Positions 16,730 through 25,483 of a stretch of DNA of 64,000 nt are shown piece by piece. Position 1 is the first letter of the stretch. Each line of letters begins with the position of its first letter. Source of the DNA: Cupriavidus sp. WGlv3 (GTDB taxonomy: Bacteria; Pseudomonadota; Gammaproteobacteria; Burkholderiales; Burkholderiaceae); the NCBI RefSeq assembly GCF_023952475.1, contig NZ_JALHRX010000016.1:83549-147548 (forward strand). The letters are read 5' to 3'. Position numbers and translations under genes: made by a program. The notes under the pieces are model-generated. The model was not told the origin of the DNA, made no database searches, and saw nothing but the letters and a program-made list of their open reading frames with translations.

Positions 16730-17371
16730 ATGAAAACACTGTCTCTTCGCACCGCCACCTGTTCGGCCATCGCCGCCTGCGCCATGCTCGGCGCCTTCGC
16801 CACGCCCGCGGCCGCCGCGGACGACGCCCAGGGCAACTGGATGGTGCGTCTGCGCGGCACCTACCTCGACATGACCCACAGCTCGGATCCCGTTGGCGGC
16901 GTCGGCCGTTCAGACCGCATCACGGTCAACAACAAGTGGATTCCCGAACTCGACGTCACCTACTTCTTCACGCCGAACTTTGCCGCCGAACTGGTGCTGA
17001 CGGTGCCGCAGAAGCAGAACGTCTATCTTGACGGCAACAAGATCGGCACCTTCAAGCACCTGCCGCCGACGCTGCTGATGCAGTACCACCTCATTCCCAA
17101 CGGCACCTTCCGTCCGTATATCGGCGCGGGCCTGAACTTCACCCGCATCTGGGACGAGAACCTCGCCAACAACTCGCTGCAACTGGATAGCTGGAGCGTG
17201 GGGCCGGCGCTGCAGATCGGCATGGACTACAAGCTGACCAGGAACTGGTTCCTGAACGCCGACATCAAGAAGATCTGGCTGAAGAGCGATGTGAAGGCGG
17301 GGGACGTCAAGGTCTCCAAGGTGAGCCTCGATCCGTGGCTGTTCAGCGTTGGGGTGGGGTATCGGTTCTGA
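16730..17371 (+). CDS. ompW: OmpW family outer-membrane protein
   Basis: A 213-residue outer-membrane protein with a cleavable signal peptide (about residues 1-30, ending AAAADDAQG). It has the eight-stranded beta-barrel pattern of OmpW: GNWMVRLRGTYLDM, ITVNNKWIPELDVTYFFTPN, HLPPTLLMQYHLIPN, FRPYIGAGLNFTRIWDE, and a C-terminal VGVGYRF ending in Phe. OmpW proteins form small hydrophobic channels linked to stress and uptake of hydrophobic compounds. The gene is monocistronic and followed by a strong terminator. Confidence 0.93.
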   Translation: MKTLSLRTATCSAIAACAMLGAFATPAAAADDAQGNWMVRLRGTYLDMTHSSDPVGGVGRSDRITVNNKWIPELDVTYFFTPNFAAELVLTVPQKQNVYLDGNKIGTFKHLPPTLLMQYHLIPNGTFRPYIGAGLNFTRIWDENLANNSLQLDSWSVGPALQIGMDYKLTRNWFLNADIKKIWLKSDVKAGDVKVSKVSLDPWLFSVGVGYRF

Positions 17372-17390
17372 TCCTGCCGCGCGATAAAAA

Positions 17391-17421
17391 AGGCCGGCGC
17401 CCCTTGGGGCGCCGGCCTTTT
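17391..17421. terminator. Bidirectional terminator between ompW and amn
   Basis: A 12-bp GC stem (GGCCGGCGCCCC-TT-GGGGCGCCGGCC) is flanked by A-rich sequence on the left and TTTT on the right. It serves the converging ompW and amn transcripts. Confidence 0.92.
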
Positions 17422-17449
17422 GCATTCCACGAGAAGGCGCAGCGCACCG

Positions 17450-18940
17450 CTACCTGAACGCCGGCTCGTCAAAGCTGCGCAGCTTGCGCGAATGCAGCTG
17501 CTCGACGCCGTTCTCGCGCAGGATGCGGATCGCTTCCAGGCCGATGGTCATGTGCTGGCTGACGCGCTGTCGATAGAACGCGTTGGCCATGCCGCGCAGC
17601 TTGAGTTCGCCATGCAGCGGCTTGTCCGATACGCACAGCAGGGTGCCATACGGCACGCGCAGGCGGAAGCCGTTGGCGGCCACCGCCGCGCTTTCCATGT
17701 CGATGGCGATCGCGCGCGACTGGTTGAAGCGGGCATACAGCGACTTGGACTTCAGCTCCCAGTTGCGGTCGTCGGTCGATACCACCGTGCCGGTGCGCAT
17801 GCGCGTCTTCATCTCGTTGCCGGACAGCCCGGTCACGCGCGCCACGGCTTCCTGCAGCGCCACCTGGATCTCGGCGATCGGCGGCACCGGCACCCATGGC
17901 GGCAGGTCGTGATCGAGCACGTGGTCGTCGCGCACGTAGGCGTGCGCCAGCACGTAGTCGCCGAGCTGCTGCGAGCGGCGCAGGCCGCCGCAGTGGCCCA
18001 CCATCAGCCAGCAATGCGGGCGCAGCACGGCAAGGTGGTCGGTCATGGTCTTGGCGTTGGACGGCCCTACGCCGATATTGACCAGCGTCACACCCAGCTT
18101 GTCGCCGCGCACCAGGTGGTAGGCCGGCATCTGCGGCAGCACGCGCGGACGCGTGGCGTCGTCGGGTTCGGGCGCGCCCAGGTCCTGCACCACGTCGCCG
18201 GGCTCGACGAAGCGCGTGTAGCCGCCGCCATCGCCATTGCCGTTGCCATTACCCATCAGCGCGCGCCCCAGCGCGACGAACTCGTCGACATAGCGCTGGT
18301 AGTTGGTGAACAGCACGAAGCGCTGGAAGTGCTGCGGCGCCGTGCCGGTGTAGTGGTAGAGCCGCTGCAGCGCCAGGTCCACGCGCTCGGCGGGGAACAG
18401 CGACAGCGGCCAGGCTTCGCCCGGCACCGGCTCGTAGGTGCCGTTGGCAATGCCGTCGTCGATGCGGTTCAGTTCCGGCAGCACGAACGACGCTTCCAGC
18501 TCGCGCGCCTGGGTGTAGCTGATGTCGGTGGTGGAGGCTTCGATCACGAACGGCAGCGGGATCGGGCGCCGGCTCAGGCCCACCACCACCGGCACGCGGT
18601 GATAGCGCATCAGCCGCTCGATCTGGTCGCGGTAGTAGTCGGCCAGCAGGTCGGGGCGCGTCACCGTGGTGCCGTATACGCCGGGGTACGCCACCGTGCC
18701 CCAGGACGGGCGGCTGTCGGTGACCATGGTCTCGATGTTGACCGAGATGCCCAGGTACGGATAGCACGCATGCGCGGCCGAGGGCAACGGCTTGCCGTCG
18801 GCGAAGGCATCGAAGCGTGCGCGCACGGCGCCGACCGATGCATCGTAGATCTCGCGGATGCGGGCAACCGCCGCATCCGCGTCGGTGAACTCGGCGAGCT
18901 GGTCGGCCGGATGCGCGGAGGAGAAGACGGGGGCGTTCAT
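17450..18940 (-). CDS. amn: AMP nucleosidase
   Basis: A 496-residue AMP nucleosidase, which hydrolyses AMP to adenine and ribose 5-phosphate in the cytoplasm. Family features are the N-terminal Amn domain (YPYLGISVNIETMVTDSRPS, VYGTTVTRPDLLADYYRDQI) and the C-terminal phosphorylase-like domain (LVNIGVGPSNAKTMTDHLAV, MVGHCGGLRRSQQLGDYVLA, IDMESAAVAANGFRLRVPYG). The start is ATG 18940 (NAPVFSS) or ATG 18949 three codons earlier; neither has a strong ribosome-binding site. A GNyGNGDGGG-type Gly/Asn insertion near residue 233 looks like a flexible loop. Confidence 0.93.
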   Translation of the reverse strand: MNAPVFSSAHPADQLAEFTDADAAVARIREIYDASVGAVRARFDAFADGKPLPSAAHACYPYLGISVNIETMVTDSRPSWGTVAYPGVYGTTVTRPDLLADYYRDQIERLMRYHRVPVVVGLSRRPIPLPFVIEASTTDISYTQARELEASFVLPELNRIDDGIANGTYEPVPGEAWPLSLFPAERVDLALQRLYHYTGTAPQHFQRFVLFTNYQRYVDEFVALGRALMGNGNGNGDGGGYTRFVEPGDVVQDLGAPEPDDATRPRVLPQMPAYHLVRGDKLGVTLVNIGVGPSNAKTMTDHLAVLRPHCWLMVGHCGGLRRSQQLGDYVLAHAYVRDDHVLDHDLPPWVPVPPIAEIQVALQEAVARVTGLSGNEMKTRMRTGTVVSTDDRNWELKSKSLYARFNQSRAIAIDMESAAVAANGFRLRVPYGTLLCVSDKPLHGELKLRGMANAFYRQRVSQHMTIGLEAIRILRENGVEQLHSRKLRSFDEPAFR

Positions 18941-19136
18941 GGAGGCCATGATACCGCGCCGGGGCGTCGCCGTGAGCGACGCCCCGGCGCGCCAGGCGCC
19001 AAATTGACGCGCCCGCGCCCGCTCGCTACACTCCGCCAATTGCGCAGCACGGCTTGCCGTGCCGTTCTCGACTCGCGGCGCCCCTGGTGGCAAGGGGCGG
19101 CGAGGGGCCGTACATGCTTTGCTGGGAGAGCCGCCA

Positions 19137-19526
19137 ATGGAAATCCGTAACTTGTTGCCCGAAGACCTCGAGGCAGCCAGACAACTACTGATCGCCAATG
19201 GCTGGGCCCACCGCGTGGGCGGACCCGAAAAATTCGCGCGACTGGTGGCCAATTCGCAGCGCGTGGCCGTGGCGGTCGAGAAAGGCGAGGTGGTCGGCTT
19301 TGCCCGCGCGCTGTGCGACGACGTCTGCGACGGTTTCCTGTCGATGGTCGTGGTGGCGCCGGGCCACCGCCGGCACGGCATCGGCCGCGCCCTGGTGCGG
19401 CATATCGTCGGCAGCGATCCCGATATCAGCTGGATGCTGCGCGCGGCGCGCTCGTCCGAAGCCGCCTTCTTCGGCCAGCTCGGCTTTACGCCCTCGATGG
19501 TCGCGATGGAGCGGCGCCGGCCCTGA
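19137..19526 (+). CDS. GNAT family N-acetyltransferase
   Basis: A 129-residue GNAT acetyltransferase. The acetyl-CoA-binding motif A is clear as VVVAPGHRRHGIGRALVRHI (about residues 78-97). MEIRNLLPEDLEAARQLL is a typical family N-terminus and sets the start, with GGGAGAG about 8 bases upstream. It is divergent from amn. The substrate is unknown; FFGQLGFTPSM is the usual C-terminal element. Confidence 0.88.
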   Translation: MEIRNLLPEDLEAARQLLIANGWAHRVGGPEKFARLVANSQRVAVAVEKGEVVGFARALCDDVCDGFLSMVVVAPGHRRHGIGRALVRHIVGSDPDISWMLRAARSSEAAFFGQLGFTPSMVAMERRRP

Positions 19527-19558
19527 ACCACTCCGGCCAGTACCACCCCGGCGCAGCG

Positions 19559-20305
19559 TCAGCGTCCCCCCATCTTCTGCCGGAACTCGTCGGCCGTCCC
19601 CACCTGCCGGAACAGCGGCCCGCCCGGCGCGAAGCGATCGGCGCTGGCCAGCGGCCCCACCACCACCGGTTCGAAGCCCGCATCGCGCACCAGCTGCGCC
19701 GCCACCTGCAGCGCGGCCGGGTCGTCGCCAGCGATCGGCACCGCCACCAGCCCGCCGGGCCGGTGATGCTCGCTGGCAAACTGCGCCGCCCCCATGAAGT
19801 TGAAGGCCCGCACCACGCGCGCGCCGCGCAGGTAGCGCGCCGTGGTGAGGCCGATGCCGTCGCGCCTGGCCTCGTCGGCGATGGGGCCGTCGCGGTGTTC
19901 GAAGGCGTTGGTGGCGTCGAGCACGATCTTGCCTTGCCAGGCGCCGGCATGGTCACGAGCGAGTTGCGGCAGCGCGCCATAGGGCGTGGCAAGGAACAGC
20001 ACGTCCGAGAACGCAATGGCCTCGGCCACCGTGCCGGCGCGCGCGAGCGTACCCAATTCTTCGACCAGCGGCTTGAGCGCCTCCGGGTGCCGCGACGAGA
20101 ACAGGACCGGATGCCCGGCCTTGACCCACAAGCCGCCCACGGTGCCGCCGATGCGGCCCGAGCCGATCACGCCGATGCGCTGCGCCGCTGCCTCGCGGGC
20201 CGGCGCCGGGCCGGGCTGGGCGCGCACGGCGCGCGGCAGTGGCGCGACCAGCAGCAGCGCGGCGCCGGCGCGCAGCCAGCGGCGGCGGGTCACATTGGCA
20301 GGCAT
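19559..20305 (-). CDS. NADPH-dependent F420 reductase-like oxidoreductase, exported
   Basis: A 248-residue protein with an N-terminal Rossmann fold (IGVIGSGRIGGTVG, near residue 43) and the F420-dependent NADP reductase-type sequence SDVLFLATPYGALPQ, then IVLDATNAFEHRDGP, then VVRAFNFMGAAQF. The N-terminus TRRRWLRAGAALLLVAPLPRAVRAQ looks like a Tat signal peptide, suggesting export of a folded, cofactor-bound protein. No F420 pathway is visible here, and many family members use NADPH with other partners. The gene lies upstream of and on the same strand-side as an MBL hydrolase gene. The true substrate is unknown. Confidence 0.8.
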   Translation of the reverse strand: MPANVTRRRWLRAGAALLLVAPLPRAVRAQPGPAPAREAAAQRIGVIGSGRIGGTVGGLWVKAGHPVLFSSRHPEALKPLVEELGTLARAGTVAEAIAFSDVLFLATPYGALPQLARDHAGAWQGKIVLDATNAFEHRDGPIADEARRDGIGLTTARYLRGARVVRAFNFMGAAQFASEHHRPGGLVAVPIAGDDPAALQVAAQLVRDAGFEPVVVGPLASADRFAPGGPLFRQVGTADEFRQKMGGR

Positions 20306-20391
20306 GGCAAGTCCTCCGGCAGGCGGGGCCGCCGCCCGGTACGCGTGGTGGCCCCCTGGGATGACTCTAGGCGAAAAGCCGCCGCGCGTGG

Positions 20392-21459
20392 CTAGCGGTC
20401 GTTGCGGATCGGGCCATATTCGGCCGGCACCCACGTATAGCCGGCGGTATCGCGGCGCACATGGCCCAGGCCAGGAAACGGCATGTGCGCGCCGCCTACC
20501 CACAACCGGCCCCTGGCGGCCTGCTCCAGGATGCGCTTGCGCGTGATCACGGCCTGGTGGCTGTCGACGTCGAACTCGATCGCCACCTGCGGCCGGCGCA
20601 GTTGCAACGCGTGGTTGTGCACGATGTCGCCCCACAGCAGCAGGCTGTCGTTGCCCGAGGTGAACAGGTAGCCGCTGTGCCCCGGGGTATGCCCGTTGGC
20701 CGGCACCACGCGTACGCCGGGAACAGGCTCGGGAATGGACTCACCACTGGCGCCGCCATTGAAGGTGCGCAGGCGCTGCGCCGCCTGGTACGGCGCGATC
20801 GCGGCACGCGCCATGGCGAACAGGCCCTGCGCCTCCTTCGGCGCGGCGGCGGCGTTGGCATCGCTCAGCCAGTAATCGAGGTCGGCCTTGTCGACATAGA
20901 CCGTGGCGTTCGGGAACGCGGCCTTGCCGTCGGTGGCCAGGCCGCAGGCATGGTCGCCGTGCAGGTGCGTCAGCAGCACGGTATCGACCTGCTCGGGTGC
21001 ATAGCCCGCGGCGCGCAGGTTCTCGCCGATGCGTCCCAGCGTCGGTCCGAAGCAGCCGGCCGCGCCCGTGTCGACCAGCACCAGGCGGCTGCCGGTATGG
21101 ATCAGGTAGGCGTTGACGGCGGTCTGCATGCCCGGCGTCGAGGCCACGAACATGCGCGCCAGCAGGCTCTGCACCTCGCGCGCGCTGGTGTACTTGAAGA
21201 TCCTGGGGTCCAGGTCGATGTAGCCGTCATAGAGCGCGGTGACTTCCAGCTGGCCGACCATCATGCGGTAGTAGCCCGGCACCTGGGTCTTCTGCTGTGC
21301 CGGCGGCGTGGCGGTCTGCGCGCTGGCCTCGCCGGCGGCCAGCACAGCGCCGCCCATGGCGATGGCGATGACGGCGCTGGAGATGGCCCGGTGCAAGGTA
21401 GGACGCAACGTCGGGCGCGGGCCGGAAGTGGCAGGGCGCACCATGGACTGCAGCTTCAT
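20392..21459 (-). CDS. Exported MBL-fold metallo-hydrolase
   Basis: A 355-residue metallo-beta-lactamase-fold protein. An N-terminal signal peptide ends near GEASAQTATP. The zinc-binding motif is THLHGDHACG (about residue 164), with further ligands in ANGHTPGHSGYLF and LLWGDIVHNHALQ. It should act in the periplasm as a hydrolase, for example a lactonase or arylsulfatase-like enzyme. The start is the ATG preceding KLQSMV; the region upstream of it has no signal-peptide character. A hairpin terminator and a dispersed repeat lie upstream, so it has its own promoter. Confidence 0.87.
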   Translation of the reverse strand: MKLQSMVRPATSGPRPTLRPTLHRAISSAVIAIAMGGAVLAAGEASAQTATPPAQQKTQVPGYYRMMVGQLEVTALYDGYIDLDPRIFKYTSAREVQSLLARMFVASTPGMQTAVNAYLIHTGSRLVLVDTGAAGCFGPTLGRIGENLRAAGYAPEQVDTVLLTHLHGDHACGLATDGKAAFPNATVYVDKADLDYWLSDANAAAAPKEAQGLFAMARAAIAPYQAAQRLRTFNGGASGESIPEPVPGVRVVPANGHTPGHSGYLFTSGNDSLLLWGDIVHNHALQLRRPQVAIEFDVDSHQAVITRKRILEQAARGRLWVGGAHMPFPGLGHVRRDTAGYTWVPAEYGPIRNDR

Positions 21460-21566
21460 ATCCTGATCCTGTTCTGATTGGTGTTGTCGAGGAACAGGCC
21501 GGCGCCGGCGGGCGCGCGGCCAGCGCATATCTTAGCCCCGCCTTGCCCGACAAGGCCGCAAGGGTC

Positions 21567-21588
21567 AAAGCGTACCTACTTCTGCGTA
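21567..21588 (-). repeat. Dispersed GCAGAANNNGGTACGC motif, minus-strand copy
   Basis: The minus strand reads TACGCAGAAGTAGGTACGCTTT, one of six copies in the window. It directly abuts the terminator of the neighbouring Bug gene. Confidence 0.7.
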
Positions 21589-21626
21589 AAAAACGGGGCC
21601 GCTTGGCCCCCCATGGGCCCCGTTTT
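21586..21626 (-). terminator. Terminator of the AtuA/Bug operon
   Basis: The stem AAAACGGGGCC / GGGCCCCGTTTT, with an extra inner GGCC pairing, is followed on the minus strand by TTTTTTACGC. It lies 30 bases after the stop of the minus-strand Bug gene. Confidence 0.85.
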
Positions 21627-21656
21627 CCATGCATGGGAGCTCGCGCCGCCCCGTTT

Positions 21657-22622
21657 TTACTCTGGCTGTATATTCGCCGCCTTGATGATGCGGCCCCACT
21701 TGCCAGACTCCTGCGACTGGAACTTCGCCAGTTCCGCGGGCGTGCTGGTGAAGACCTCCGTGCCGCTCGACTTGTAGAAGCCGGCGGCGCTCTCGCTGCG
21801 TGCGGCCTTCACCATCATCGCGTTGAGTTTGGCCACCACCGGCTGCGGCGTCCCCGCGGGCGCGTAGGCGGCGAACCAGTAGCTCATCTCGTAACCCTTG
21901 ACGCCGGCCTCATCGATGGTCGGCACTTCCGGCGCCAGCGGCGAGCGGGCCTTGCCCGACACGCCCAGCGCGCGCAGCTTGCCGCTCTTGACCTGCGGCA
22001 GGCCGGTGGCGGTGTCGGTGATCATCATCTGGATCTGGTTGCCGAGCAGGTCGGTGATGGCGAGCGGGTTGCTCTTGTACGGCACGTGCAGCAGCTGCAC
22101 CTGCGCCATCTGCTGGAACAGCTCGCCGGCAATGCGCGACGACGAGCTGCCGCTGCCGAAGCTGAGCTTGCCCGGCTGCTGCCGTGCCAGCGCGATGAAC
22201 TCGCCCACGGTCTTGGCCGGCACCTGCGGATTGACCACCATGATCTGGCCGCCGCGTCCCAGCGCGGTGATGGGCGCGTAGTCCTTGACCGGGTCGTAGG
22301 GCAGCTTCTTGAACAGGTGCTCGTTGGCCGCATGCGTGGTGTTGGTGCTGATCAGCACGGTATAGCCGTCCGGCGCCGCCTTGGCCACGTCGGACGCGGC
22401 GATAAAGCCGTTGGCGCCGGGCTTGTTGTCGACCACCACGGTGACCTTGCTGTCCACCGTGATGGCCTGGCCGATGGCGCGCGCGAGCTGGTCGGTGGCG
22501 CTGCCCGCGGCAAACGGCACCACGAAGCGGATCGGCTTGTCGGGAAACTCGGCCCAGGCCTGGCCCGCGGGCAGGATCAGCGCGAGCGCGGCAACGGCCA
22601 GTGGCTTGAAGAGCGGATGCAT
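21657..22622 (-). CDS. Bug/TctC family solute-binding protein
   Basis: A 321-residue periplasmic receptor with a signal peptide (cut near GQAWA|EFPDKPI). Bug-family blocks present are VVPFAAGSATDQLARAIG, DNKPGANGFIAASDVAKA, and HVPYKSNPLAITDLLGNQ. It is the third gene of an operon with an AtuA-like protein and a small AtuA C-terminal-domain protein, under a divergent LysR gene. It may deliver the compound that pair acts on. No TctAB permease genes are adjacent. An intrinsic terminator follows. Confidence 0.92.
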   Translation of the reverse strand: MHPLFKPLAVAALALILPAGQAWAEFPDKPIRFVVPFAAGSATDQLARAIGQAITVDSKVTVVVDNKPGANGFIAASDVAKAAPDGYTVLISTNTTHAANEHLFKKLPYDPVKDYAPITALGRGGQIMVVNPQVPAKTVGEFIALARQQPGKLSFGSGSSSSRIAGELFQQMAQVQLLHVPYKSNPLAITDLLGNQIQMMITDTATGLPQVKSGKLRALGVSGKARSPLAPEVPTIDEAGVKGYEMSYWFAAYAPAGTPQPVVAKLNAMMVKAARSESAAGFYKSSGTEVFTSTPAELAKFQSQESGKWGRIIKAANIQPE

Positions 22623-22664
22623 GTGAGGTCTCCTGTTGAAATCGTTATCGGTGAAGGCAAGGGT

Positions 22665-23018
22665 TCAAGGGTGGTCCGAAACCCCCGGCGCGGGCCGCGG
22701 CGGCAGCGGGATCTCGAGCTGCAGCAGGCGGAACGACAGCGCCTTGCCGTGGGTGTCGAGGTTGAGCGCATCGTTGACGCCGCCATCGAGCACGCCGTCG
22801 AGCACGAAATTCATCGCGTGCAGCGACGGCACCAGGTAGCGCGTGACCGCCGCGGGCCGGCGCTCGCGAAACAGATCGCGCACCGCGTCTTCGGTCACGT
22901 GCGCGACCAGGTGGTCGAAGTCGCGCGGGTCATAGGCGATCACGCTGATGTTGGAACGGTCGCCCTTGTCGCCGGTGCGGCCATGGGCGAACTGGTAGAG
23001 CGCGGCGGTGGCGGTCAT
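22665..23018 (-). CDS. AtuA-related C-terminal-domain protein
   Basis: A 117-residue protein. It matches the ferredoxin-like domain usually fused to the C-terminus of AtuA proteins, starting ALYQFAHGRTGDKGDRSNIS and ending near LLQLEIPLP. It is encoded 10 bases after the DUF1446/AtuA gene, so a domain that is fused in many bacteria is split here and probably re-assembles as a complex. Its biochemical function is not established. Confidence 0.8.
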   Translation of the reverse strand: MTATAALYQFAHGRTGDKGDRSNISVIAYDPRDFDHLVAHVTEDAVRDLFRERRPAAVTRYLVPSLHAMNFVLDGVLDGGVNDALNLDTHGKALSFRLLQLEIPLPPRPAPGVSDHP

Positions 23019-23028
23019 GGCGGTCTCC

Positions 23029-24390
23029 TCAGTCGATGAAGGTAAAGGTGGGCGTGACCGCGGCGCGTGGCACCAGGCACGACACCGCGTTCAGCCGCGC
23101 GCGCTGCGCCGTGCGCACGCCGCCGCCGCCGGCGGGGCCGCAGGTATAGAGCGCGTTGACCTCGCGTTGCAGCGCCTGCGCCACCGCCAGGTCGTCATGC
23201 GCCAGCGCGGCACGCAGGCGCACGTCCTGCGCCTGCGCCTCGTGCGGCTGGGGCTGCGCCAGCATGGCGCCGGCATCGTCGGCGAGCACGCTGAGCACGC
23301 CGATCAGGTCGAAGCGGATCGGCGCGTCGTGGCCCAGCATGCGCATGCGCCGGCGCAGGATGTCGGCGGCCAGCCGCGCGCGCGCCGCGGCGTTGGGGCC
23401 GGCGTAGGAGATCTCGCCCTCGGCCAGCCAGCCGCCGTGGCTGAACACATTGGCCTTGAGCTGCGCCGGGCGCGGGTGGCCGCGCACGTTGCGCACGGAC
23501 ACGCGGTCCGGGCCCAGCTGCGCCACGGTGACGGCGCCGATGTCGGCCACCACGTCCGGCGTCAGGTAGGCGCACGGGTCATGCACCTCGTACAGCAGCT
23601 GCTCCTTGACCGTGCGCAGGTCGACGCAGCCGCCGGTGTCGGCGGCCTTGAAGATCTCGATGCCGCCGTCGGCATCGAGCTGCGCGATCGGGAAGCCCAG
23701 CGCGTGCACGTCCGGCACCTCCTTGCGGCCCGGATCGGCAAAGTAGCCGCCGGTGACCTGCGCCCCGCATTCGAGCAGGTGCCCGGCCATGGTGGCGGCG
23801 GCAAGCCGGTCCCAGTCGTCCCAGGCCCAGCCGAAGTGCGCCATCGCCGGCCCCAGCGCCAGCGCCGGGTCGGCCACGCGCCCGCACACCACCACGTCGG
23901 CGCCGGCGGCAAGTGCGTCGGCGATGCCCTGCGCGCCGATATAGGCGTTGGCGCAGACAAAGCGTTCGGCGTCGAAGGCGTCGCCGAGGATGCCGTGCAG
24001 GCGCGCGCGCCCGGCCGCGTCGGTCAGGTCATCGCCCTCGACCACTGCGACGCGTGGCGCGGCCAGGCCCAGTTCGCTGGCGAGTTGCAGCACGCGCCGC
24101 GCCGCGGCGCGCGGATTGGCGGCGCCAAAATTGCCGACGATGGCAATGCGGTGCTGCAGGCACAGGCCCAGCACTGGCGCCAGCAGCGCATCGAGCAGCG
24201 GCTCGTAGCCCTGCGCGGGATCGTTGCGCCGCGCCAGCTGCGCCAGCGCCAGCGTGCGCTCGGCCAGGGTCTCGAAAATCAGCGCGGCCGGCTGCGCCGC
24301 GGCGATCAGCGTGCGCACCACCGGCAGCGCGGCGTCGGTACGGTCGCCGGAGAAACCGGCGCCGGAGCCGATCAGCAAGGGAGCAGTCAT
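23029..24390 (-). CDS. AtuA-like protein (DUF1446)
   Basis: A 453-residue DUF1446 protein related to AtuA of the Pseudomonas acyclic-terpene (citronellol) pathway. Characteristic stretches are LLIGSGAGFSGDRTDAALPV at the N-terminus, VVVCGRVADPALALGPAMAHF, MAGHLLECGAQVTGGYFADP and DPCAYLTPDVVADIGAV. The enzymatic role is not known, and no other atu genes occur in the window, so terpene use cannot be assumed. It heads an operon with its small partner domain and a Bug receptor, facing a LysR gene. Confidence 0.85.
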   Translation of the reverse strand: MTAPLLIGSGAGFSGDRTDAALPVVRTLIAAAQPAALIFETLAERTLALAQLARRNDPAQGYEPLLDALLAPVLGLCLQHRIAIVGNFGAANPRAAARRVLQLASELGLAAPRVAVVEGDDLTDAAGRARLHGILGDAFDAERFVCANAYIGAQGIADALAAGADVVVCGRVADPALALGPAMAHFGWAWDDWDRLAAATMAGHLLECGAQVTGGYFADPGRKEVPDVHALGFPIAQLDADGGIEIFKAADTGGCVDLRTVKEQLLYEVHDPCAYLTPDVVADIGAVTVAQLGPDRVSVRNVRGHPRPAQLKANVFSHGGWLAEGEISYAGPNAAARARLAADILRRRMRMLGHDAPIRFDLIGVLSVLADDAGAMLAQPQPHEAQAQDVRLRAALAHDDLAVAQALQREVNALYTCGPAGGGGVRTAQRARLNAVSCLVPRAAVTPTFTFID

Positions 24391-24454
24391 GGTCGGGGAG
24401 GCAGGGTTGGGAGGTCGATCCCATTCTAGGGCGCGCGGGCCCAGCCAAAAAACG

Positions 24455-24494
24455 GATTATTTGGATTAATCTATCGACTTCCCGGATATATCCG
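24455..24494. promoter_or_regulatory. Candidate LysR operators between atuA-like and LysR genes
   Basis: Two dyads lie in the 112-bp divergent gap. GATTATTTGGATTAATC (24455-24471) has perfect 5-base arms around 7 bases. CGGATATATCCG (24483-24494) is a perfect 12-base palindrome ending 8 bases before the LysR start. The first fits a T-N11-A LysR site; the second could mediate autorepression. Confidence 0.5.
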
Positions 24495-24502
24495 CTGGCG
24501 CC

Positions 24503-25408
24503 ATGAACCTGTCGGTGAAACATCTCCGCGCCTTCGTGGCGCTGGCCACCTATCGCAATTTCACGCGCGCGGCGCGCGCCTGCCACCTGTCGCAGTCGGC
24601 CTTCAGCGCGCTGGTGCAGACGCTGGAAGAGCAGGCCGGCAGCCGGCTGTTCGAACGCACCACGCGCCATGTGGAACTGAGCACCGACGGCGTGCGCTTC
24701 GAGCAGACCGCGCGCCGGCTGCTGGCCGACTTCGAGACCGCGTTCGAAGACCTGCGCGCGCACGCGGAGCGGCGCAAGGGGCGGGTGTCGATCGCGGCGC
24801 TGCCCTCGCTCGCCGGGGGCGACCTGCCGCCGCTGCTGGCGCAGTTCCGCGCGCGCTATCCGGGCATCGTGCTGGAACTGTTCGACCAGCTTGCCGATGG
24901 CTGCATCGAGCTGGTGCGGCAGGGCCGCGCCGACTTCGCGCTGGCACCGGCGCCGGCGCAGGACGACGACCTGCGCGTCGAGCCGCTGGTGCGCGACACC
25001 TTCCACCTGGTGTGCCCGGCGGACCATGCGCTGGCGCGCAAGCGCCGCATCACGCCGGAGATGCTGGCCGGGCAGCCGTTCATCCAGCTGTCGCGCACCA
25101 CCAGCGTGCGCCAGCACCTGGACGCCGCGCTGCATCCGTTGCGGCTGGCCAGCGTGATGGAGGTGGAGCACCTCGCGACCGTGGCCGCGCTGGTGCAGGC
25201 AGGCCTGGGCATCAGCGCGGTGCCGTCGCTGGCGCTGTTCCAGTTCCGCCGCGAAGGGCTGGCGATCCGGCCGCTGCAGCTGCCGTCGCTGGTGCGCGAT
25301 ATCTGCCTGGTGCGGCTCAAGGACCGCGGCGATTCGGCGGCGGCCGCCGCGATGATCGAGGCCCTGCAGGCGTTCTACCGCGGCGGCAAGGCACCGGCGC
25401 GGCGCTGA
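24503..25408 (+). CDS. LysR family transcriptional regulator
   Basis: A 301-residue LysR-type regulator: HTH at residues 1-60 (NLSVKHLRAFVALATYRNFT, AARACHLSQSAFSALVQTLE, GSRLFERTTRHVELSTDG) and a C-terminal effector-binding domain (AALPSLAGGDLPPLLAQFRA, FALAPAPAQDDDLRVEPLV, LVQAGLGISAVPSLALFQ). It is divergent from the AtuA-like operon, which it probably controls. The effector is likely the compound handled by that operon, but its identity is open. Confidence 0.93.
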   Translation: MNLSVKHLRAFVALATYRNFTRAARACHLSQSAFSALVQTLEEQAGSRLFERTTRHVELSTDGVRFEQTARRLLADFETAFEDLRAHAERRKGRVSIAALPSLAGGDLPPLLAQFRARYPGIVLELFDQLADGCIELVRQGRADFALAPAPAQDDDLRVEPLVRDTFHLVCPADHALARKRRITPEMLAGQPFIQLSRTTSVRQHLDAALHPLRLASVMEVEHLATVAALVQAGLGISAVPSLALFQFRREGLAIRPLQLPSLVRDICLVRLKDRGDSAAAAAMIEALQAFYRGGKAPARR

Positions 25409-25437
25409 ATCGCACGCTGAACCGCACCCCGGACCGG

Positions 25438-25459
25438 CACGCAGAATTGGGTACGCTTT
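25438..25459 (+). repeat. Dispersed GCAGAANNNGGTACGC motif
   Basis: CACGCAGAATTGGGTACGCTTT between the convergent ends of a LysR and an SDR gene. It is identical over these 22 bases to the copy at 12554-12575. Confidence 0.75.
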
Positions 25460-25483
25460 GGGAAGAAGACGCCGTGCGGCGCC

